DNA from: Demetria terragena DSM 11295 | GTDB taxonomy: Bacteria; Actinomycetota; Actinomycetes; Actinomycetales; Dermatophilaceae | DNA length: 64,000 nucleotides | Assembly (NCBI RefSeq): GCF_000376825.1 | Contig: NZ_AQXW01000004.1 | Span: forward strand, 2,232,001-2,296,000 | Direction of reading: 5' to 3' | Part shown: piece after piece, positions 14,612 through 23,491 of the stretch | Layout of the letters: the number at the start of each line of letters is the position of its first letter | Position numbering within the stretch: the stretch's first letter is position 1 | Notes under the pieces: generated by a model | The model's input: the letters and a program-made list of their open reading frames with translations, nothing else | The model's database searches: none | What the model was told of the DNA's origin: nothing | Program-made: the position numbers and the translations under genes

Positions 14612-15402
14612 CCACCCCGGTGCTCGAGGCCCGCAACCTGGTCGTACGCGCCGGGCAGCGATCCCTGGTCCGTGGCGTTGATCTGACCGTTGGTGCAGGC
14701 GAACGCGTGGGACTCATTGGAGAGTCCGGGTCGGGCAAGTCCCTGACGTCCCTGGCGTTGCTGGGGCTGCTGCCTGAAGGGCTGACCGCCACAGGCGAGG
14801 TCGTCGTCGACGGTGTTGAGGGCAACCTGCTGGAGGCATCGGAAACAACCTTGGCGAGCCTGCGCGGACATCGGATGTCGATGATCTTCCAAGAGCCGAT
14901 GACCGCGCTGAATCCCACCATGCGAGTAGGGAATCAGGTCGCCGAGGTCATGCTGATCCACGGCACCAGGCAGGGACGAAAAGCCGCGCGCCAGGCGGCC
15001 ATCGCCTTGCTCGACGACGTCGGTCTGCCCTCACCGGCCGAGGCGGCGAAGGCATACCCACACCAGTTGTCCGGCGGCCAGCGCCAACGCGTGGTCGCCG
15101 CCATCGCGCTCGCGAACGACCCGGACTTGCTCATCTGTGATGAACCGACGACCGCGCTGGATGTCACCGTGCAGGCGTTGGTGCTCGACCTCATCACGCG
15201 GGGCATCGCGCAACGCGATGCCGCGATGCTGTTTATTTCCCACGACCTGGCGGTGGTGGCGACAGTCTGCGATCAGGTGTTGGTCATGACGGACGGGAAA
15301 GTCGTGGAACGCGGACCGACCAGTGAGGTGCTGGCCAGGCCGCAGCATGAGTACACCCAGAAATTGCTTGCCGCCTCCGACCTATCGAAGGGGGCGTCAT
15401 GA
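14608..15402 (+). CDS. Peptide ABC transporter ATPase, DppD type
   Basis: A 264-residue nucleotide-binding subunit. Walker A is GESGSGKSLTS, the Q-loop MIFQEPMTALNP, the signature LSGGQRQRVV, Walker B LLICDEPTTALDV, and the H-loop FISHDLAVVA. The C-terminus stops soon after DKGVVERGP-like sequence (DGKVVERGPTSEVLARPQHEYTQKLLAAS). It is therefore shorter than Dpp/Opp ATPases that carry the Cys-rich C-terminal extension. ATGA overlaps at both ends place it firmly in the operon. It forms the ATPase heterodimer with the next gene product. Confidence 0.92.
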   Translation: MTTPVLEARNLVVRAGQRSLVRGVDLTVGAGERVGLIGESGSGKSLTSLALLGLLPEGLTATGEVVVDGVEGNLLEASETTLASLRGHRMSMIFQEPMTALNPTMRVGNQVAEVMLIHGTRQGRKAARQAAIALLDDVGLPSPAEAAKAYPHQLSGGQRQRVVAAIALANDPDLLICDEPTTALDVTVQALVLDLITRGIAQRDAAMLFISHDLAVVATVCDQVLVMTDGKVVERGPTSEVLARPQHEYTQKLLAASDLSKGAS

Positions 15403-16244
15403 CCGCCGAACGGCCCCTCGTGCGTCTCCACGACGTACGCCGCGACTACCGCCGGCAGCGGACCTCGCTGTTCCGTCCTGCGCCAGTGGTTTCGGCGTTG
15501 CGTGGTATTTCGTTGGATATCCCGGCCGGTAGCCGGTTCGGGATCGTCGGGGAGTCCGGGTCCGGGAAATCGACTCTGCTGCGCATCCTCGCCGGGCTGG
15601 ACCGTCCGACCTCGGGCACGGTCGAGATCGATGGGCGCGACATTGCGGGTGTGAGCGAGAAGAAGCTCGGGTTCCTTCGGGACCAGATGCAGTTGGTGCT
15701 CCAGGACCCGATGGGTTCGCTCAATCCACGCATGCGGGTCCGGGACATTGTTGCCGAGCCGCTGGTCGCCCAGGGCAAGCCACATGACGCGAAACGGATC
15801 GCAGAGCTGCTGGAATCGGTTGGCCTGCCGTCGGATTCAGCGCGTCGATACCCGCACCAGTTCTCCGGCGGCCAGCGACAACGCATCTCAATCGCACGTG
15901 CCTTGGCACCCGAGCCGAGCATCCTGCTGGCGGACGAACCGGTGAGCGCGCTCGATGTGTCGGTGCGCGCCACTGTCCTGGAACTCATGCTGGACCTCGT
16001 TGATCGGCTCGACCTGACGCTGATCTTCGTCTCGCACGACCTGTCCGTGGTGCGCTATGTCTGTGATCAGGTCGCGGTCATGAAGTCGGGCGAGGTGGTT
16101 GAGGCAGGGCCGACGGCACAACTGTATGACCACCCACAGCATGACTACACCCGTTCCCTGGTTGCGGCCATCCCCAGCTTGAACGACGCGCTCGCTGGCC
16201 GGTCTGCTGCCGACCTGGCGGCAGGGGTGCGACAGGATGTCTGA
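15399..16244 (+). CDS. Peptide ABC transporter ATPase, DppF type
   Basis: A 281-residue nucleotide-binding subunit. The N-terminus VRLHDVRRDYRRQRTSLFRPA is the DppF/OppF type. Walker A is GESGSGKSTLL, the Q-loop LVLQDPMGSLNPRM, the signature FSGGQRQRIS, Walker B ILLADEPVSALDV, and the H-loop FVSHDLSVVR. It overlaps the DppD-type gene by ATGA and its own 3' end overlaps the peptidase start by eight bases, indicating a single long transcript. The C-terminus lacks long extensions. Confidence 0.92.
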   Translation: MTAERPLVRLHDVRRDYRRQRTSLFRPAPVVSALRGISLDIPAGSRFGIVGESGSGKSTLLRILAGLDRPTSGTVEIDGRDIAGVSEKKLGFLRDQMQLVLQDPMGSLNPRMRVRDIVAEPLVAQGKPHDAKRIAELLESVGLPSDSARRYPHQFSGGQRQRISIARALAPEPSILLADEPVSALDVSVRATVLELMLDLVDRLDLTLIFVSHDLSVVRYVCDQVAVMKSGEVVEAGPTAQLYDHPQHDYTRSLVAAIPSLNDALAGRSAADLAAGVRQDV

Positions 16245-17340
16245 GATGAGCTCTGCGCTAACGGGATCCACGAATTCGCTGCACGATGTGGCAGGCCTGC
16301 GTGTTGGTCACGCGCAGCGGATGGGTGAAGGGTGGCTCAGCGGGACAACCTGTGTGCTGGCCGGGGACGATGGCGCCATCGCGGGTGTTGACGTCCGTGG
16401 CGGCGGGCCGGGAACGCGCGAGACCGACGCGTTGGACCCGCGCAACCTGGTGGAACGCGTGCACGCGGTCGTGCTGACCGGCGGAAGCGCATATGGGCTC
16501 GACGCAGCGGGCGGCGTGATGCAGCGATTGGAGGGTACCGGGATAGGGCTGCCCATCGGCGGTGGCGTGGTGCCGATCGTGCCGACCGCGGTGCTCTTCG
16601 ACCTAGGTCGGGGAGGTGATTTCGCGGCTCGTCCCGACGCCAGAATGGGCGCGGAGGCGTACGACGCAGCAGCGGCTGCCTCATCAGACTCGGCGTGCGC
16701 GATCGGTGTCATCGGCGCCGGAACGGGCGCCAAGGCAGGCGGACTCAAAGGGGGGATCGGGTCAGCCAGCACGGTGCTGCCCGACGGCACCACCGTGGCG
16801 GCGCTCGTTGCAGTTAATGCTCTTGGCTCCGCGGTAGATCCGCGCACCGGTGAGTTGTATGCGACCCGCTTCGGCATGCCAGGCGAGTTTCCTGCGATGG
16901 GGCCCGCCGACCCGGAGGAATTGGCGGCAGCTCGGCAGCTCGCTCGCGATCGCTCCGAACAGGAGAGCTCCCCGACGCCGTACGCCATGGCGACAACGAT
17001 TGGCGTGGTCGCGACCGACGCGACGTTGACCAAGGCGCAGTGCCAAAAGATGGCAGGAGTCGGTCATGACGGCCTCGCTCGCGCGGTGAACCCGGTGCAC
17101 ACCATGTTTGACGGTGACACGATCTTTGGATTGTCGACCGCTCGACGAGACCCGTTGGATCTCTATGGTTTTCACGATCTTCTGGAAGCAGCGGGTGACT
17201 GCTTCACTCGCGCCGTCGGGCACGCAATGCTGGCGGCGGAGACGGTGACAGGCACCCAGGAGTGGCGTTCCTATCGTGACGCGCTCCCGTCCGCATTTGC
17301 TGTCGAGACCTCGACAGGCGTTGTGAGCAAAGGAAATTGA
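16237..17340 (+). CDS. P1-family (DmpA/NylC-type) self-processing peptidase
   Basis: A 367-residue N-terminal-nucleophile hydrolase. Family motifs are GLRVGHAQ at the start, GVDVRGGGPGTRETDALDP, VLTGGSAYGLDAAGGVM and IGAGTGAKAGGLKGGIGSAS, plus the processing region MATTIGVVATDATLTKAQ (about 251-268). By family analogy the precursor cleaves itself before Thr253, freeing the nucleophile. In NylC the preceding residue is Asn; here it is Ala252, which is unusual. Members remove N-terminal residues from peptides or beta-peptides or hydrolyse amide oligomers. Its place between the peptide importer and an aldehyde dehydrogenase suggests processing of the imported compound. No signal peptide, so it is cytoplasmic. 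Confidence 0.85.
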   Translation: MSEMSSALTGSTNSLHDVAGLRVGHAQRMGEGWLSGTTCVLAGDDGAIAGVDVRGGGPGTRETDALDPRNLVERVHAVVLTGGSAYGLDAAGGVMQRLEGTGIGLPIGGGVVPIVPTAVLFDLGRGGDFAARPDARMGAEAYDAAAAASSDSACAIGVIGAGTGAKAGGLKGGIGSASTVLPDGTTVAALVAVNALGSAVDPRTGELYATRFGMPGEFPAMGPADPEELAAARQLARDRSEQESSPTPYAMATTIGVVATDATLTKAQCQKMAGVGHDGLARAVNPVHTMFDGDTIFGLSTARRDPLDLYGFHDLLEAAGDCFTRAVGHAMLAAETVTGTQEWRSYRDALPSAFAVETSTGVVSKGN

Positions 17341-18788
17341 TGACATTCGAGTGGCCAGACGGTCTTCCCATTGGCGAGGTGTGGACGGCAACGACCGACA
17401 CCCGCGACATCCATTTTCCTTTTGACGGATCGGTTGTGGCCCAAGCGCCCGAAGGCGATGCCGAACTGGCGCGGCGGGCAATCGACGCCGCCGATGCCGT
17501 GAAGCGACGCGTAGCCAGGATCTCGTCATACGCTCGCCGGGCGGTCCTTCGTCAGGTTCATGCTGAACTCGCAGATAAGCGAAGCGAGTTCGAGAACCTG
17601 CTCGTGCTGGAGACGGGCAAGCCACTCCTCGACTGCCGGGTCGAGGTGGACCGAACCTTGCTGACCTTGGAGACATCCGCTGAGGAAGTCGCCCGACTGC
17701 ACGGAGAGACGGTGCCGCTGGACCTGCTGCCTAGCGGTGACGGCTTGATGGGCTTCTGGCAGCGCAAGCCGATCGGTGTGGTGGTCGGGATCGCTGGCTA
17801 TAACTACCCGCTACTGCTGGCTGCCCATAAGGTTGCCCCGGCGTTTGCTGCCGGGTGCCCGGTCGTGGTGAAACCCGCGGAGCCGACGCCCCTGGCGACA
17901 TTGTGGTTGGTGCACCTTATGCGCGAGGCGCTCATCCAGCACGAACTTCCGTTGGCGGCAGTGCAGTTGGTGACCGGCGACGCGGCTGTTGGGCAGGCGC
18001 TCACCACCGACTCGCGGGTGTCGGCTGTGTCGTTCACGGGGTCGGCTGGAGTTGGTCACGCCATTGCGAAGGCGGCTGCGCCGACCAAGGTGTTGTTGGA
18101 GTTGGGGTCCAACTCGGCGCTCGTGGTAGCCGAGGATGCCGACGTGGATGCGGCCGCGGCGGCGGTTGTGCGAGGCGGTTACTACGCCTCTGGCCAAGCG
18201 TGCATCTCGGTTCAGCGGGTAATCGTGGTCGACTCGGCGCGGGAGGCCTTCATCGACCGGCTGCGCTCGCGTATCGGTGATGTGGTCGTCGGCGATCCGC
18301 GCGATGAAGCGACTCGGGTGAGTTCGCTTATCGATGAGCGTTCCACTCAGCGGGTGCTCGACTGGGTCGAAGAGGCCGTCGAGGCTGGCGCCGAACTCGC
18401 GGCTGGAGGGGCAAGGACAGAACGCTCCATCCAGCCGACCATCCTGCTCAATGTGCGTGCTGGGCAACAGATCTGGGAGGAAGAAGTCTTCGGGCCGGTG
18501 GTGTGCGTACGCACCGTTGCGGACCTCGATGAAGCCTTCGACCTGGTCAATGACTCGCGCTACGGCCTGCAGGCCAGTGTGTTCACCTCGTCGCTAGCAG
18601 CGGCCCACCGGGCAATCGACGAACTCGAAGTGGGCGGCGTCGTCATCAACGAGGTCCCCGGATTCCGATCGGATGTCATGCCGTATGGCGGGGTTAAGGA
18701 CTCCGGTATCGGCCGGGAGGGTCCGCGTTTTGCGATCGAGGAACTCACGGTCACGCGGATGGCGATCATCCGTAGTTCCACAACCTGA
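17340..18788 (+). CDS. NAD(P)-dependent aldehyde dehydrogenase
   Basis: A 482-residue aldehyde dehydrogenase. Expected residues are present: N155 in GYNYPLLL, the general base E254 in LLELGSNSA, and the nucleophile C288 in SGQACISVQ. EEVFGPVVCV is the C-terminal motif. ATG 17340 overlaps the peptidase stop (TGATG); TTG 17337 is an alternative. The N-terminus is slightly atypical in starting with FEWPDGLPIGEVWTATTD before the usual DIHFPFDGSVVAQAPEG. It probably oxidises an aldehyde derived from the imported peptide or amide; the precise substrate is not readable. It is the last gene before a 50-bp gap and a separate SDR promoter. Confidence 0.88.
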   Translation: MTFEWPDGLPIGEVWTATTDTRDIHFPFDGSVVAQAPEGDAELARRAIDAADAVKRRVARISSYARRAVLRQVHAELADKRSEFENLLVLETGKPLLDCRVEVDRTLLTLETSAEEVARLHGETVPLDLLPSGDGLMGFWQRKPIGVVVGIAGYNYPLLLAAHKVAPAFAAGCPVVVKPAEPTPLATLWLVHLMREALIQHELPLAAVQLVTGDAAVGQALTTDSRVSAVSFTGSAGVGHAIAKAAAPTKVLLELGSNSALVVAEDADVDAAAAAVVRGGYYASGQACISVQRVIVVDSAREAFIDRLRSRIGDVVVGDPRDEATRVSSLIDERSTQRVLDWVEEAVEAGAELAAGGARTERSIQPTILLNVRAGQQIWEEEVFGPVVCVRTVADLDEAFDLVNDSRYGLQASVFTSSLAAAHRAIDELEVGGVVINEVPGFRSDVMPYGGVKDSGIGREGPRFAIEELTVTRMAIIRSSTT

Positions 18789-18825
18789 CGACCACCACCT
18801 GTCCGCTGCCGGGCGGGGGATTGCC

Positions 18826-18831
18826 TACGCT
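18826..18831 (+). promoter_or_regulatory. Leaderless-type -10 box (TACGCT) for the SDR gene
   Basis: TACGCT is followed by seven bases and ATG 18839, with no Shine-Dalgarno sequence between. This suggests that the SDR gene has its own leaderless promoter although it follows the aldehyde dehydrogenase gene by only 50 bp. Confidence 0.45.
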
Positions 18832-18838
18832 GAGCGCT

Positions 18839-19570
18839 ATGGACTACCCCACGATGTTTGATCTCACCGGCAAGCGCGCTGTCGTTGTCGGCGGTGCCGG
18901 AGGCATTGGGAGCGAGGTCGTTGCAGGACTGCGGGCGCACGGCGCGGAGGTCGTCATCGCCGACATTGTCGATAGCGCCGACTACATTCTGAATGTCCTT
19001 GATGAAGAAGCCATTTCGCAGGCGGCGCACGATCTCGACCCAGTCGATGTGCTCGTATTGACGGCCGCGACGAATGTGCGAAAGCGGATGCTCGACTACA
19101 CCTCTGAGGAGTTCAGCAAGGTCATCGACCTCAACCTGCGTAGTTCTTTCGACCTCATCCGACTCTTCGGCGCACGGATGGCGAAGCGTGGCAGCGGAAG
19201 CATCATTGCGTTCACCTCGATCCGCGCAGTGACCGTTGAGCCAGGGCAGGGCGCGTACGCCGCCACCAAGGCCGGCGTCATGCAACTGGTACGCACCGCC
19301 GCGGCCGAGCTGGGGCCCGACGGTGTGCGCGTCAACGCGATCGCTCCAGGCGTGGTGGAGACACCCCTGACCGAGCAGATCCGCGCGAATCCCGAGTGGG
19401 GACAGGCCTATGCGAGCAAGAGCGCCCTTGGACGTTGGGCGCGGCCGGAGGAGTTTGCGGGAGCTGCCGTCTATCTGGCGAGCGAGGCGGCGTCTTTCGT
19501 CACCGGCTCACAACTGTTCGTCGATGGCGGCTGGACCGCGATCGATGGGCGTTACACGCCCCCGGACTGA
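18839..19570 (+). CDS. Short-chain dehydrogenase/reductase
   Basis: A 243-residue classical SDR. The cofactor motif GGAGGIGS lies at residues 18-25, and the NAG-like motif is replaced by TAATNV (75-80). The catalytic Ser127, Tyr140 and Lys144 are in SIRAVTVEPGQGAYAATKAG, and VNAIAPGVVETPL is the usual C-terminal motif. The start at ATG 18839 follows a leaderless -10 box; an in-frame ATG 18 bases earlier gives no better homology. Substrate is unknown; a sugar, polyol or hydroxyacid is usual for this subgroup. Its last 19 bases overlap the 3' end of the convergent acetyltransferase gene. Confidence 0.87.
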   Translation: MDYPTMFDLTGKRAVVVGGAGGIGSEVVAGLRAHGAEVVIADIVDSADYILNVLDEEAISQAAHDLDPVDVLVLTAATNVRKRMLDYTSEEFSKVIDLNLRSSFDLIRLFGARMAKRGSGSIIAFTSIRAVTVEPGQGAYAATKAGVMQLVRTAAAELGPDGVRVNAIAPGVVETPLTEQIRANPEWGQAYASKSALGRWARPEEFAGAAVYLASEAASFVTGSQLFVDGGWTAIDGRYTPPD

Positions 19571-20118
19571 TTCCATTCGTCACGCGAGATCGCGTAGACG
19601 ACCTCGCCGTGTTCGATTCCCGGCAGCGGGTCCTCGAAGTCCTCGTGGAAGGTATGCCAGTAGGTCATCCCGATAGACCGCATTACGGCACGGGAACCCT
19701 CGTTCACCGCCATCGTCTCGGCAGTGACCCGTGGCAGGTCGAGGCCGACGAAGGCATACCGCAGCAGTTCGCGAGAGCCCTCGCTTGCCAACCCCTGTCG
19801 CCACCACTTTCGGCGTAGCCGATAGCCGAGGACGCCATCGCCCGGGTCGCCCTTCTCCGGGCGGTCCGGCTCAACCAACAACCACCATCCGACGAACTCC
19901 TCTCCCACGAAGCCACACCAGAAGCCGCGCCCGTCCGCGGCCCGCTCTGGGTCCAGGCGCGATGGCATGCGTGCCTCAACCTCGGCGCGACTGAGCGCGC
20001 GACCGTACAGATAACGCAGCACTTCCGGGTCGCTGTCCAGTTCGACCAGGTGCTCGAGGTGGTCTGCCCGCAACGGCTGCAAGGTGAGCCGTTCAGTGCG
20101 CAGAACGGGTTGGGTCAT
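19552..20118 (-). CDS. RimJ/RimL-type GNAT acetyltransferase
   Basis: A 188-residue N-acetyltransferase. The opening LRTERLTLQPLRADHLEHL is the RimJ/RimL-type signature. LGYRLRRKWWRQGLASEGSRELLRYAF carries the acetyl-CoA-binding R/Q-x-x-G-x-A motif, and NEGSRAVMRSIGM follows as motif B. The acceptor (ribosomal N-terminus, small molecule or antibiotic) is unknown. On the opposite strand a TAGAGT box lies eight bases before the start codon (20127-20132), suggesting a leaderless mRNA. The 3' end overlaps the SDR gene by 19 bp, so the two converge. Confidence 0.85.
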   Translation of the reverse strand: MTQPVLRTERLTLQPLRADHLEHLVELDSDPEVLRYLYGRALSRAEVEARMPSRLDPERAADGRGFWCGFVGEEFVGWWLLVEPDRPEKGDPGDGVLGYRLRRKWWRQGLASEGSRELLRYAFVGLDLPRVTAETMAVNEGSRAVMRSIGMTYWHTFHEDFEDPLPGIEHGEVVYAISRDEWNQSGGV

Positions 20119-20217
20119 GTCACCCGACTCTAGTCATCACGCGCACGCATCGGCTTCCAGGTCGATTCCCGCCACGCAGACCTCCTGGGGGTCTGTCGCG
20201 AGTGCGGGTCGACGTCG

Positions 20218-20223
20218 TAGGGT
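20218..20223 (+). promoter_or_regulatory. Leaderless-type -10 box (TAGGGT) for the formate dehydrogenase gene
   Basis: TAGGGT is followed by seven bases and ATG 20231. A perfect inverted repeat CAGACC-(7 nt)-GGTCTG at 20177-20195 lies just upstream around the expected -35 region and is a candidate operator. Confidence 0.5.
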
Positions 20224-20230
20224 CGCGCTG

Positions 20231-23200
20231 ATGACTCGTTGGACGCCCTTGGAATGGCCGGTGCTTCGCCAGTTGCGGAGCGGCGACCGGTTCGGTCGCG
20301 GCCCGGCCGTCACCTCGGCCGCCACCCGAGAAGTCAGCGCCCGCACCACCACGGCCGATCGAGTTGTCCAGAGCGTGTGCCCCTACTGCGCAGTGGGGTG
20401 CGGGCAGCGGGTCTATGTCAAGGACGAGAAGGTCGTCCAGATCGAGGGTGACCCAGACTCTCCGATCTCGCGGGGTCGCTTGTGCCCCAAGGGGTCCGCG
20501 AGCGAGCAACTGGTCAACTCACCCGGCCGACAGACCGAGGTTCTCTACCGTGCGCCGCGGGCCAAGGACTGGCAGCGTCTCGACCGTGACACCGCGATCG
20601 ACATGATCGCCGACCGATTCATCGACGCCCGTCGGCGTGGCTGGCAGGACCACGACGACCAGGGGCGACCGCTGCGTCGCACCATGGGCCTCGCCTCGCT
20701 CGGAGGGGCCACCCTCGACAACGAGGAGAACTACCTCATCAAGAAACTCTTCACCGCCGCCGGCGCGGTGCAGATCGAGAACCAGGCGCGCATATGACAC
20801 TCCGCCACGGTTCCCGGTCTGGGAGCCAGCTTCGGACGCGGTGGAGCCTCACAGCCGCTACAGGACATGGCCAACGCCGACTGCATCGTCCTCCAGGGCG
20901 GCAACATGGCCGAGGCGCACCCGGTCGGATTCCAGTGGGTGACCGAGGCCAAGGCGCGCGGCGCCCGGGTCATCCATGTCGACCCTCGCTTCACTCGTAC
21001 CAGCGCGGTCGCTGACAAACACATCCCGATCAGGGTCGGCTCCGACGTGGTGCTGCTCGGCGCGCTCATCAACCATGTCCTCACCCACGACCTGTGGTTT
21101 GAGGACTACGTCGTCCACTACACCAACGCGGCCACCCTCGTGTCCGAGGAGTTCCGCGACACCGAGGACCTCGACGGCTTGTTTTCCGGTTTCGATCCCG
21201 ACACCGGGCAGTACGACTCGGCGACGTGGGCGTACGCCCACCGCGACGGCGGCACGGTCCGCCCGGCCGGAAGTCCCGAAAGCGGGGGCAGCAAGAAGGA
21301 GCGTGCGGTCGGCGACGAACACGGCGCCGGCGGTCCGTCCCTGGAGGATCCCGCGGTGGTGCGCGACGAAACGCTTCAGGATCCGCGCACCGTTTTCCAG
21401 ATTCTCAAGAGGCACTTCGCCCGCTACACGCCGGAGATGGTGCACGAGATGTGCGGGATCAGCCGGGAGGACTTCGACTACCTCGCCCGGTCGGTCACCG
21501 AGAACTCCGGGCGAGAGCGCACCACCTGCTTCGCCTATGCCACCGGCTGGACCCAGCACACCTTCGGCGCGCAGTTCATTCGCAGTGCCGCGATCCTGCA
21601 ACTGTTGCTGGGCAACATGGGTCGGCCCGGCGGCGGCATCATGGCGCTGCGCGGTCACGCCAGCATCCAGGGCTCGACGGACATCCCGACGCTGTTCAAC
21701 CTGCTGCCGGGATACCTGCCGATGCCCAAGGCCGGGGTGCACGACACCTTCGCGGACTACGTCGAGAAGGTTCACTCCAAGAAGGAGAAGGGCTACTGGG
21801 CCGAGGCGGAGTCCTATTTCGTGAGCCTGCTCAAGGCGTGGTGGGGTGACGCGGCGACCGCGGACAATGACTTCGCCTTCGACTACCTGCCGAGGCTGGA
21901 CGGTCCGCACGGGACCTACCAGACCGTCCTGGCGATGCTCGCCGACCAGGTCGAGGGCTACTTCATCCTCGGTCAGAATCCCGCCGTCGGTTCGGCCAAC
22001 GGTCATCTGCAGCGGATGGGCATGTCCCACCTGAAGTGGTTGGTCGTGCGTGACCTCAACATGATCGAGTCGGCGACGTGGTGGAAGGACGGCCCCGAGA
22101 TCGCCTCCGGTGAGCTGCGCACCGAGGACATCGAGACCGAGGTGTTCTTCCTGCCCGCCGCGACGCACGTGGAGAAGGCCGGCACTTTCACCCAGACCCA
22201 ACGCCTGGTCCAGTGGCGTCACCAGGCGGTACGCCCGCCCGGTGAGGCACAGAGCGAGCTGGACTTCTTCCACCGCCTCGGGCGGTGCATCCGCGCAAAA
22301 TTGGCCGACTCCGCCGACCCGCGCGACCGACCGCTGTTGGACCTGACCTGGGATTACCCGCTCGATGAGCACGACGACCCCGCCCCTGAGGCGGTACTTG
22401 CCGAGATCAGCGGGCGTTACCTCACCGGCGACAAGGCAGGCGAGCAGGTGCCCGGGTATTTCGACCTTGAGGCCGATGGCTCCACCAGTTGCGGGTGCTG
22501 GATCTACTCGGGCATCTACTCAGGTGGCGTGAACCGCGCCGCGAACCGGGTGCCGCACGGCGGGGACGGCCCGGTGGCCGCGGAGTGGGGCTGGGCGTGG
22601 CCCTACAACCGGCGAATGATCTACAACCGCGCCTCCGCGGACCCGGACGGCAACCCGTGGAGCGAGCGCAAGAAGTACGTCTGGTGGGACGCGGAAGCGG
22701 GTCGCTGGACGGGCTACGACATACCCGATTTCCCGATCGATCGTGACCCACGTGCGCGCCCTGGCCCAGAGGCGACCGGCGCCGAGGCGATCGCCGGTGA
22801 CGACCCGTTCGTGCTGCAGTCCGACGGCAAGGGATGGCTGTTCGCACCCACCGGTCTGGTCGACGGTCCACTGCCGACCCACTACGAGGCGGACGAGTCG
22901 CCGGTCGCCAACTCCCTTTATCCGCAACAGGAGAAGAGTCCGGCGCGGGTGACGTACGACCGGCCAGGCAATCTCGGCGCGCCGAGCGCAGGCCACCCTG
23001 GGGTCGAGGTGTTCCCGTATGTCTTCACTACGTATCGCCTCACTGAGCAGCACACGGCTGGGGGCATGAGTAGGTGGTTGCCCTATCTCGCCGAGCTGCA
23101 GCCGGAGATGTTCTGCGAGGTATCGCCGCAACTGGCCGCCGAGCGTGGCTTGGAGAACGACGGGTGGGCGACGATTGTCTCGCCGCGCGGAGTCATCGAG

Positions 23201-23491
23201 GCACGAGTGCTCGTGACCGACCGGGTGCGCACGTTGACGATCAACGGGCGCGAGGTGCAGCAGATCGGTCTGCCCTATCACTGGGGCGTCGGGGAGGATG
23301 CGCTCGTGCAGGGTGACGCGGCGAATGACCTGGTGTCGATTGCACTCGACCCCAACACGCAGATCCAGGGTTCCAAGGTCGGCTCGTGCGATATCCAGCC
23401 GGGGCGGCGCCCACAGGGTGCGGCCGCTGCTGAACTGCTGCAGACGTACCTCGAACGCGCCCATCTGACGGCACCGGACAGGAGGACCTGA
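20231..23491 (+). CDS. Selenocysteine-containing formate dehydrogenase, catalytic subunit
   Basis: A 1086-residue molybdo/tungsto-bis-MGD enzyme that oxidises formate to CO2. One open frame is interrupted only by TGA 20795-20797, read as selenocysteine 189. The flanking residues GAVQIENQARI-U-HSATVPGLGASFGRG match the Sec site of FdhG/FdnG-type enzymes. A [4Fe-4S] site uses C50, C53, C57 and C85 (CPYCAVGC, LCPKGS). The pterin-binding GGNMAEAHPVGFQWVTEAKA is typical, and the C-terminal molydopterin-dinucleotide domain ends near 1086. The N-terminus (MTRWTPLEWPVLRQLRSGD) lacks a twin-arginine signal, so the active site may face the cytoplasm. It overlaps the iron-sulfur subunit gene (TGATG). 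Without the Sec machinery the product would be a 188-residue fragment. Confidence 0.95.
20795..20797 (+). other. UGA selenocysteine codon 189
   Basis: An in-frame TGA lies within continuous homology, followed by His as in known FDH Sec sites. A SECIS-like hairpin begins 11 bases downstream, and selA, selB, selD and tRNA-Sec are all encoded within the next 11 kb. Confidence 0.96.
20809..20827 (+). promoter_or_regulatory. Bacterial SECIS hairpin
   Basis: Stem GGTTCCC (20809-20815) pairs with GGGAGCC (20821-20827) over seven base pairs, one of them G-T. The apical loop GGTCT matches the GGUCU of the E. coli fdhF SECIS that SelB recognises. The loop lies 18 bases after the UGA, within the range known for bacteria. 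Confidence 0.9.

Noticed and set aside
20795-20797. Apparent nonsense mutation splitting formate dehydrogenase into two genes
   Set aside because: Homology is continuous through the codon, the context is the conserved FDH selenocysteine site, a SECIS hairpin follows and the whole Sec machinery is encoded nearby.
20858-22372. A 504-residue reading frame antisense to the formate dehydrogenase gene
   Set aside because: It mirrors codon structure of a GC-rich gene, has no recognisable domain and lies entirely opposite a well-supported enzyme gene. The same reasoning removes other long antisense frames, for example opposite the ABC exporters.
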